46,214 nt of DNA from Megasphaera sp. UBA1696. Its GTDB lineage: Bacteria > Bacillota > Negativicutes > Veillonellales > Megasphaeraceae. Location: contig DCJQ01000043.1 of NCBI GenBank assembly GCA_002319965.1, positions 1 through 46,214 on the forward strand, in the 5' to 3' direction. The position numbers were made by a program, and so were the translations under genes. Below, one piece after another: positions 40,475 through 46,214 of this stretch (its first letter is position 1; each line of letters starts with the position of its first letter). The notes below the pieces were generated by a model that worked only from the letters and a program-made list of their open reading frames with translations, was not told where the DNA came from and ran no database searches.

Positions 40475-41455
40475 ATGGATACGGTGTATATCACTGAATA
40501 CGACTATCCCTCCTTGGAGATAGAACAAAAAATGTTTCGTGAGATAGGTATTCCCTTTATACCGACTCAAAGTCATTCAGAAAATGACATTATAAAGAAC
40601 TGCAAAGACGCAGCCGGGTTGATGGTTCAATATGCCCATATCACTGAAAAGATAATGAGCAGTCTTCCCAATTTAAAAGTGATTGCTCGCTATGGTGTCG
40701 GAGTGGATAACGTTGATTTGGAGGCAGCTACCAAACACCATATTTGTGTTGCCAATGTACCTGATTACAGTATTGATGAAGTTTCTACGCAAGCGATTGC
40801 TTTAATGCTTGATTGTTGGCGGCGAGTTACTTTCCTTCATAACTCGATTCATCAAGGACATTGGGATTATGCGATTGCACAGCCTATTTGGCGCCTTCGA
40901 GGTCATAAACTGGGGTTGGTTGGTTTTGGGAAGATTGCTCGCGAGGTAGCCGTTAAAGCACAGGCTCTCGGGTTAGAGGTTCTTTCTTACGATCCTTATG
41001 TACAGCCGGAATCGATGAGAGCGATGGGGGTCTTATACCAGCCGTTCTATCAGTTGCTTCGAGAAGCAGATATTATATCCCTCCATACACCCCTTACAAA
41101 AGAAACGTATCACTCTATTAATTCGGATACGCTGGGATTGATGAAATCTTCTGCTATTTTAATTAACACGGCACGAGGCCCGCTGGTCGACGAGAAAGCA
41201 CTGCAAACAGCTTTAACGAATCATCAAATTGCAGGAGCCGGTTTAGATGTGCTGGAAGTTGAACCGATTCGATCAGATCATGGATTCCTGGCAATGGATA
41301 ATGTTGTATTGACTCCTCATGTTTCTTGGTATTCTGAAGAATCAAATAAAGAAATGAAGACCAAAGCGGCTATGGGAATTATTGAAGTCTTACAAGGCCG
41401 AGTCCCAACCTATTTAGTGAATAAGGATGTTTTGCCTTATCTATCCTTAAAATAA
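40475..41455 (+). CDS. CtBP-type D-2-hydroxyacid dehydrogenase
   Basis: The 326-residue product has the dinucleotide motif LGLVGFGKIAREVA, the active-site Arg in NTARGPLVDE, LDVLEVEPI and the catalytic His in LTPHVSWYSEES, as in C-terminal-binding-protein-like dehydrogenases. It interconverts a 2-keto acid and a D-2-hydroxy acid with NAD(P)H. It leads the hexuronate operon ahead of kduI. Possible jobs are reduction of a keto-uronate or KDG-related intermediate, or pyruvate/glyoxylate-type reduction for redox balance; these are inferences. It is distinct from the SerA-like protein at 13658. Confidence 0.85.
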   Translation: MDTVYITEYDYPSLEIEQKMFREIGIPFIPTQSHSENDIIKNCKDAAGLMVQYAHITEKIMSSLPNLKVIARYGVGVDNVDLEAATKHHICVANVPDYSIDEVSTQAIALMLDCWRRVTFLHNSIHQGHWDYAIAQPIWRLRGHKLGLVGFGKIAREVAVKAQALGLEVLSYDPYVQPESMRAMGVLYQPFYQLLREADIISLHTPLTKETYHSINSDTLGLMKSSAILINTARGPLVDEKALQTALTNHQIAGAGLDVLEVEPIRSDHGFLAMDNVVLTPHVSWYSEESNKEMKTKAAMGIIEVLQGRVPTYLVNKDVLPYLSLK

Positions 41456-41484
41456 ATTATTTATTATTGTTCGGAGGTATTATT

Positions 41485-42330
41485 ATGGATATTCGTTATT
41501 CTACAAACCCGCAGGATTTTAAAAAGTACACGACGGAAGACATTCGCCGGGAATTTCTTATTGACACCTTATTCCGTCCCGATGAAGTTATGGCTACCTA
41601 TTCTCATGTTGATCGTATGGTAGCGGTTGGCTGCATGCCGGTGAATGAAGTGGTTCCGATTGATAAAGGGATTGATTGTTGGAAAAATTTCGGTACGCAC
41701 TATTTCCTTGAACGTCGTGAAATAGGTGTTTTTAATGTCGGAACCGGTGCTGGCACCATTGTAGCAGACGGTCAGACTTATAACATGGGACCGAAAGACT
41801 GCCTTTATATTACGATGGGGACGAAAACAGTTACTTTTGCTTCTGATGATCCTAACAATCCGGCTAAGTATTATATGGTTTCTGCACCGGCGCATAAGGC
41901 TTGCCAAACCAAATTTATTTCCATTAAAGATGCGAATAAAAGACCTTGCGGAGACGCAGCATTAGCAAATAAACGTGTTATTAATCAATTTATTCATCCT
42001 GATGTTGTTGAAACCTGTCAGCTTTGCATGGGACTTACGGCGCTCGATGAAGGCAGTGTTTGGAACAGTATGCCGCCGCATACGCATGAACGCCGGATGG
42101 AAATTTATTTCTATTTTGAAGTACCTGAAGATCAGGCTGTATTCCATATCATGGGTCAGGAACAGGAAACGCGTCACCTTGTCATGCATAATGAACAGGC
42201 TGTTATCAGTCCGTCTTGGAGCATGCACTGCGGTTGTGGTACGCATAATTACACCTTTATCTGGGCTATGGGCGGCGAAAATAAGGAATTTGATGATATG
42301 GACCACATTGAAATTAAAAATATGAAATAA
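41485..42330 (+). CDS. kduI: 5-keto-4-deoxyuronate isomerase
   Basis: Converts 5-keto-4-deoxyuronate (from unsaturated uronates of pectin or glycosaminoglycans) to 2,5-diketo-3-deoxygluconate. The 281-residue product shows the KduI zinc site: H199, H201 and E206 in PPHTHERRMEIYFYF and H248 in SMHCGCGTH. The start at 41485 is chosen because GGAGG (41473-41477) precedes it. It follows the dehydrogenase by 29 bases and precedes kdgT. It is full length and intact. Confidence 0.95.
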   Translation: MDIRYSTNPQDFKKYTTEDIRREFLIDTLFRPDEVMATYSHVDRMVAVGCMPVNEVVPIDKGIDCWKNFGTHYFLERREIGVFNVGTGAGTIVADGQTYNMGPKDCLYITMGTKTVTFASDDPNNPAKYYMVSAPAHKACQTKFISIKDANKRPCGDAALANKRVINQFIHPDVVETCQLCMGLTALDEGSVWNSMPPHTHERRMEIYFYFEVPEDQAVFHIMGQEQETRHLVMHNEQAVISPSWSMHCGCGTHNYTFIWAMGGENKEFDDMDHIEIKNMK

Positions 42331-42354
42331 ATTTTTAGCAGGGAGGAATTCATT

Positions 42355-43338
42355 ATGCATATTTTAAAAGCTGTCAAAAATGTTCCTGGTGGATTGATGT
42401 TAGTACCACTTTTACTTGGGGCTTTGTGTCATACCTTTACACCCGGTGCCGGTAAATATTTTGGATCTTTTACTAACGGCCTGATTACAGGTACGGTTCC
42501 AATTCTGTCGGTGTGGTTCTTCTGTATGGGGGCCAGCATTAACTATAAAAATGCCGGTCTCGTCCTTCGGAAATCGGGTACCATTGTAGTTACAAAAATT
42601 ATTGTAGCTTGGATTGTCGGGTTCATTTGTGTCGCTTTCATGCCCAAAGGGATGATCCAGACGGGATTCTTTGCCGGGTTGTCCACCTTAGCTATTGTTA
42701 CTTCTATGGATATGACAAACGGTGGTCTGTATGCATCTTTGATGCAGCAATACGGGACGAAAGAAGAAGCCGGTGCTTTTGTACTGACTTCTATCGAATC
42801 GGGTCCGCTCGTTACGATGATGATCCTTGGTTCGACGGGTGCTGCATATTTTGAACCACACCTTTTTGTGGGTGCTGTTCTTCCGTTTATTGTCGGCTTT
42901 ATTCTTGGCAACCTGGATCCGGAACTCCGCGATTTCTTTACGCCAGCTGCTACCATCATGATTCCCTTCTTTGCGTTTGCTTTAGGCAATACTATTGACC
43001 TTACGGTCATTTTCAAGACCGGCCTTCTTGGCATTATGCTGGGCCTCGGGGTTATTGTTGTTACGGGTATTCCTCTTATATTGGCTGACCGTGTTATTGG
43101 TGGCGGCAATGGGGCTGCTGGTTTGGCTGCTTCGAGTACGGCCGGGGCCGCTGTTACCAATCCCATGATTGTTGGCCAAATGATTCCTGAATTCCAAGAA
43201 ATTGTTCCGGCTGCGACGGCCTTGGTTGCAACAAGTGTTGTTGTTACTTCGATTGTTGTACCGATTATTGTCGCTTATTGGGTAAAAGGGGTTGGCAATA
43301 AGAACAAAGATTTGTCGATTCCCCATGCAGCTCACTAG
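42355..43338 (+). CDS. kdgT: 2-keto-3-deoxygluconate permease
   Basis: The 327-residue product has about 10 hydrophobic segments and KdgT-family sequences such as VPGGLMLVPLLLGALCHTF, FTNGLITGTVPILSVWFFCMGASI and AGLAASSTAGAAVTNP. It takes up 2-keto-3-deoxygluconate with protons at the inner membrane. GGGAGGA precedes the ATG. It sits between kduI and kduD in one operon. Confidence 0.93.
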   Translation: MHILKAVKNVPGGLMLVPLLLGALCHTFTPGAGKYFGSFTNGLITGTVPILSVWFFCMGASINYKNAGLVLRKSGTIVVTKIIVAWIVGFICVAFMPKGMIQTGFFAGLSTLAIVTSMDMTNGGLYASLMQQYGTKEEAGAFVLTSIESGPLVTMMILGSTGAAYFEPHLFVGAVLPFIVGFILGNLDPELRDFFTPAATIMIPFFAFALGNTIDLTVIFKTGLLGIMLGLGVIVVTGIPLILADRVIGGGNGAAGLAASSTAGAAVTNPMIVGQMIPEFQEIVPAATALVATSVVVTSIVVPIIVAYWVKGVGNKNKDLSIPHAAH

Positions 43339-43370
43339 TTAGAACCATTTAAAATTTAGGAGGCCTTATT

Positions 43371-44174
43371 ATGGAATACTTGAACGATATGTTTTCCTTA
43401 AAAGGAAATGTCGCCTTCGTTACAGGCGGATCTTATGGAATTGGCTTTGCGATTGCGAAAGCTTTGGCACGGGCAGGGGCTGTTATTGCTTTTAACTGCC
43501 GTAGTGAGGAACACATTCAGCAGGCCATGAAGGATTATGAACGAGAAGGCATTGAAGCTCATGGATATCTCTGCGATGTCACGGATGAAGTGCATGTTCA
43601 ACAATTAGTAGCAGAAATTGAAAAAACATTGGGAACGATTGATATCTTGGTCAACAATGCGGGTATTATCAAACGGATTCCTATGTGCGATATGACGACG
43701 GATGAATTCAGAAAGGTTGTAGATGTCGACCTTGTAGGACCTTTTATTGTATCGAAGGCCGTTATTCCCGGGATGATTAAAAAGGGACACGGTAAAATTA
43801 TCAATATATGCTCCATGATGAGCGAACTTGGTCGCGAAACGGTATCGGCTTATGCCGCAGCTAAAGGTGGTTTGAAGATGTTGACGCGGAATATATGCTC
43901 AGAATTTGGCGGAGCGAATATTCAGTGTAACGGCATTGGACCTGGCTATATTGCGACACCACAAACGGCTCCGCTTCGAGAAAAACAGCCTGACGGGTCA
44001 CGTCATCCGTTTGATCAGTTTATCGTATCCAAAACCCCGGCAGGACGTTGGGGTACGACCGAAGACTTAGAAGGACCTGCTGTATTCTTAGCTTCTCATG
44101 CATCAGACTTTGTAAATGGTCATATTTTATATGTTGACGGCGGTATTCTTGCTTATATCGGAAAACAACCGTAA
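43371..44174 (+). CDS. kduD: 2-deoxy-D-gluconate 3-dehydrogenase (2-keto-3-deoxygluconate oxidoreductase)
   Basis: The 267-residue short-chain dehydrogenase has TGGSYGIG (18-25), NNAGI (95-99) and the S148, Y161, K165 triad (SxnYxxxK region ICSMMSELGRETVSAYAAAKGG). It reduces 2,5-diketo-3-deoxygluconate to 2-keto-3-deoxygluconate after KduI. AGGAGG stands before the ATG. It is followed by a hairpin that may reduce read-through to kdgK. Confidence 0.9.
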   Translation: MEYLNDMFSLKGNVAFVTGGSYGIGFAIAKALARAGAVIAFNCRSEEHIQQAMKDYEREGIEAHGYLCDVTDEVHVQQLVAEIEKTLGTIDILVNNAGIIKRIPMCDMTTDEFRKVVDVDLVGPFIVSKAVIPGMIKKGHGKIINICSMMSELGRETVSAYAAAKGGLKMLTRNICSEFGGANIQCNGIGPGYIATPQTAPLREKQPDGSRHPFDQFIVSKTPAGRWGTTEDLEGPAVFLASHASDFVNGHILYVDGGILAYIGKQP

Positions 44175-44184
44175 TCACAACCGT

Positions 44185-44219
44185 GACACGCCGGGGCGGT
44201 ACTCGGCGTGTCTATTTCT
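44185..44219 (+). terminator. hairpin between kduD and kdgK
   Basis: GACACGCCG (44185-44193) and CGGCGTGTC (44204-44212) pair perfectly and are followed by TATTTCTTT. It could be a partial terminator or an mRNA-stability element inside the operon. Confidence 0.6.
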
Positions 44220-44238
44220 TTAGAAAGGATTGATAGTC

Positions 44239-45177
44239 ATGAAATCTGGATTAATTCTTGCGGGTGAACCGATGGGGCTTTTGATTGCCCAAAGTGAAGG
44301 TACCTTAGATAGTGTGACGGGCTATGATTTAGCTGTCGCCGGAGCTGAATTCAATGTGGCTGTCGGTGTCGCCCGTCTAGGACATCGTGTTACGTATATG
44401 ACAAAGCTCGGCAATGATCCCTTTGGTAAACGCATTATACGAGTCTTAAATGAAAACAAAATCGGCAATGAATTCGTAGCCTGGAGTGATACGAAAAAAA
44501 CAGGGTTTATGTTGAAAGGACGCGTAAGTGAAGGGGATCCGGACATTTTTTACTTCCGTGCCGGATCCGCAGCTTCGACACTCTCGGTAGAAGATGTTGG
44601 GAAAATTCGTTTTGACGAATACAGCCATATTCATTTGACCGGAATTTTGCCAGCATTGAGTAAATCTACACTGGATGCTGTGAATTTGATGTTCGATAGA
44701 GCACGTCAGGCCGGATTATTGATTACCTTCGACCCCAATCTGCGACCGCAGCTTTGGCCCAGTCAGGATGAAATGATTAAGTCGATTAATGCAATGGCTG
44801 CTAAAGCTGACATTGTGCTTCCTGGAACCGCTGAAGGTAAAATCCTTATGGGCAGCGATGATCCGAAGAAAATCAACGACTTTTACCGTAATCTTGGAGC
44901 TAAAGTCGTGATTACTAAAGTAGGCAGTGAAGGTGCATATGTAACGACGGCTACGGAAGAATATCTGGTTCCCGGATTCAAAGTTGATAAAGTCGTCGAT
45001 ACTGTCGGTGCCGGAGACGGTTTTGCTGCCGGGGTCATTACGGCATTGATGGAAGGCCGGACTCTGAAAGAAGCTGTCCGCAGAGGCAATGCGGTCGGAG
45101 CCATACAGGTTATGAGTCGTGGCGATAATGAAGGGTTGCCGTATCCTGAACAGTTGGAAACTTTCATGAAAAAATAA
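44239..45177 (+). CDS. kdgK: 2-keto-3-deoxygluconate kinase (PfkB family)
   Basis: The 312-residue product has the PfkB motifs: the N-terminal GAEFNVAVGVARLG region, and near the end DTVGAGDGFAAGVITALMEG with catalytic Asp D260. It phosphorylates 2-keto-3-deoxygluconate to KDPG. The start at 44239 is chosen over a TTG at 44230 because AAAGGA (44224-44229) lies nine bases upstream. KdgA follows after 10 bases. Confidence 0.92.
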   Translation: MKSGLILAGEPMGLLIAQSEGTLDSVTGYDLAVAGAEFNVAVGVARLGHRVTYMTKLGNDPFGKRIIRVLNENKIGNEFVAWSDTKKTGFMLKGRVSEGDPDIFYFRAGSAASTLSVEDVGKIRFDEYSHIHLTGILPALSKSTLDAVNLMFDRARQAGLLITFDPNLRPQLWPSQDEMIKSINAMAAKADIVLPGTAEGKILMGSDDPKKINDFYRNLGAKVVITKVGSEGAYVTTATEEYLVPGFKVDKVVDTVGAGDGFAAGVITALMEGRTLKEAVRRGNAVGAIQVMSRGDNEGLPYPEQLETFMKK

Positions 45178-45187
45178 GGAGAACATT

Positions 45188-46150
45188 ATGATTAGTGATA
45201 ATATGAAGACTATTTTTGAAATCGGTCTTGTCCCTTTGATCGTATTGGAGGATGCTGACGATGCTTTGCCGTTAGGTCAGGCGCTGGTACGAGGTGGCAT
45301 TCCTATTGCCGAAGTCACTTTCCGTACTGATGCCTGCCTGGACGTCATCAAAGCCATGAAAACGATTCCTGAATTAATTGTCGGTGCCGGAACGGTTCAT
45401 AACGTGAAACAGGCAGAAGCGGCTGTAAAAGCGGGGGCTGAATTTATTATTACGCCGGCCTATAATCCGCAGGTCACACAGTGGTGTGTTGAACATGATG
45501 TTGATATTATGCCAGGGACTGTGTCGCCGGCCGACATTGAAGCTGCCAACGGGCTTGGCTTAGACGTTTGCAAATTTTTCCCTGCCGGAGCTTATGGAGG
45601 AACAAAAACCTTAAAAGCTTTAGCAGGTCCTTTTGCCGCGATGAAATTCATTCCTACTGGGGGCGTGAACTGTGACAACATGAATGATTATTTAGATTTA
45701 CCGAACGTTGCAGCTGTAGGCGGAAGCTTCATTACCCCGTCCGAGTTAGTCAAAGCTAAAGATTGGGATGGCCTTGCAAAACACTGCCAGAACCTTGTTC
45801 GCCATATGCTGGACTTTACGATTGGTCATGTAGGGCTTCATGTGCCGGGGCGAGCCGAAGCGGAAGCTGTAACCGATGGCTTATGCCGGCTCATGGCACA
45901 AGATAAGATTCCCGGGGCCGATAACTTCTTTGCCGGTTCCATTGCCGAGATTTGTGATCATGAAATGCCGGGAACGAAGGGGCATATTTGCATCGATACA
46001 CGTGATATGCCTCGGGCTTTAGCTTACTATAGACACCAGGGCATCGAACTGGATGAAAATCACTGTTATCGTGATGAAAATGGTAACATAAAAGTAGCGT
46101 TCCTAAAAGAAACAGTAGGTGGATTCTCCGTTCACTTACGTCGTAAATAA
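45188..46150 (+). CDS. kdgA: KDPG aldolase fused to a VOC-like domain
   Basis: The 320-residue product is longer than the usual ~210-residue KDPG/KHG aldolase. Residues 1 to about 205 are the class I aldolase, with E42 in AEVTFRT, GAGTV, the Schiff-base K129 in CKFFPAGAYGG and PTGGV. Residues about 213-320 look like a vicinal-oxygen-chelate (glyoxalase-like) domain, with HVGLHVP, HICIDTRDMPRALAYYRHQGIEL and VAFLKETVGGFSVHL. The aldolase gives pyruvate and glyceraldehyde 3-phosphate. The VOC part might handle a reactive by-product such as methylglyoxal, or only stabilise the protein; I cannot tell. AAGGAG (45176-45181) supports the start. Confidence 0.88.
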   Translation: MISDNMKTIFEIGLVPLIVLEDADDALPLGQALVRGGIPIAEVTFRTDACLDVIKAMKTIPELIVGAGTVHNVKQAEAAVKAGAEFIITPAYNPQVTQWCVEHDVDIMPGTVSPADIEAANGLGLDVCKFFPAGAYGGTKTLKALAGPFAAMKFIPTGGVNCDNMNDYLDLPNVAAVGGSFITPSELVKAKDWDGLAKHCQNLVRHMLDFTIGHVGLHVPGRAEAEAVTDGLCRLMAQDKIPGADNFFAGSIAEICDHEMPGTKGHICIDTRDMPRALAYYRHQGIELDENHCYRDENGNIKVAFLKETVGGFSVHLRRK

Positions 46151-46153
46151 TAA

Positions 46154-46189
46154 AAACGCTGTCGTTTACACGACAGCGTTTCTTTTTTT
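46154..46189 (+). terminator. terminator of the kdu/kdg operon
   Basis: AAACGCTGTCGT and ACGACAGCGTTT are 12-base arms around a short loop, followed by CTTTTTTT. The last bases of the window hold nothing more. Confidence 0.92.
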
Positions 46190-46214
46190 ATTGTTGGCGC
46201 CGAATAGGCATGAT

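Noticed and set aside
1..46214. Prophage, insertion sequence or integrase
   Set aside because: No transposase, integrase, terminase or capsid gene was recognised. The tRNA cluster at 122-605 shows no attachment-site duplication that I could find by eye.

Overview
The window looks like chromosome from a diderm Firmicute of the class Negativicutes, most likely Megasphaera or a close relative (inferred from gene content, not from a marker gene). The main pointer is an S-layer-homology (SLH) outer-membrane beta-barrel porin (7793-9202), typical of Veillonellaceae/Selenomonadaceae-type cells that have an outer membrane but otherwise Firmicute-style genes, AGGAGG ribosome sites and short intrinsic terminators. 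Most of the sequence is accessory carbohydrate metabolism laid out as self-contained cassettes, each with its own regulator.

Left to right: (1) 60-660, a six-tRNA operon (Gly, Asn, Gln, Lys, Glu, Val) with a consensus promoter and strong terminator. (2) 676-9283, an alpha-glucoside PTS cassette: hexokinase, RpiR-type regulator, IICBA transporter, GH13 glucosidase, HAD phosphatase and SLH porin. Two matching GTAC-N15-GTAC elements flank the regulator. (3) 9298-18617, a DeoR-regulated cassette for four-carbon acid sugars: DUF1537 kinase, PdxA2-type dehydrogenase, DapA/NAL-like aldolase, D-2-hydroxyacid dehydrogenase, MFS carrier, COG3964 amidohydrolase and iron alcohol dehydrogenase. The carrier and amidohydrolase genes are visibly AT-rich. 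(4) 18630-21924, minus strand: a 22-residue-repeat protein, a MoxR-like AAA+ ATPase and a HExxH/von Willebrand A protein. (5) 22001-24939: a 46-codon frame interrupted by one TGA, a LysR regulator, a NifU-like protein and a GGGtGRT-family protein.

(6) 24991-30533: an NlpC/P60 hydrolase, a UhpC/GlpT-type carrier and a PhnD-like lipoprotein, sensor kinase and response regulator that resemble the UhpABC and HptRSA sugar-phosphate sensing systems. (7) 30547-35820: a LysR regulator, DNA polymerase IV with a small partner gene, then a 370-bp intergenic region with about fourteen DnaA-box-like 9-mers, followed by nagA and a ROK kinase. (8) 35856-39124: an alkaline phosphatase behind a Pho-box-like array, and a DUF134-Mrp pair. 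(9) 39410-46189: a GntR/FCD regulator and a hexuronate/2-keto-3-deoxygluconate operon (CtBP-type dehydrogenase, KduI, KdgT, KduD, KdgK, and KdgA fused to a VOC-like domain).

The most unusual signals are the DnaA-box cluster far from any visible dnaA gene, the repeat/AAA+/metallopeptidase-VWA operon, the interrupted small frame next to the GGGtGRT module, and the KDPG aldolase-VOC fusion. All functions come from reading motifs by eye. No database search was run.
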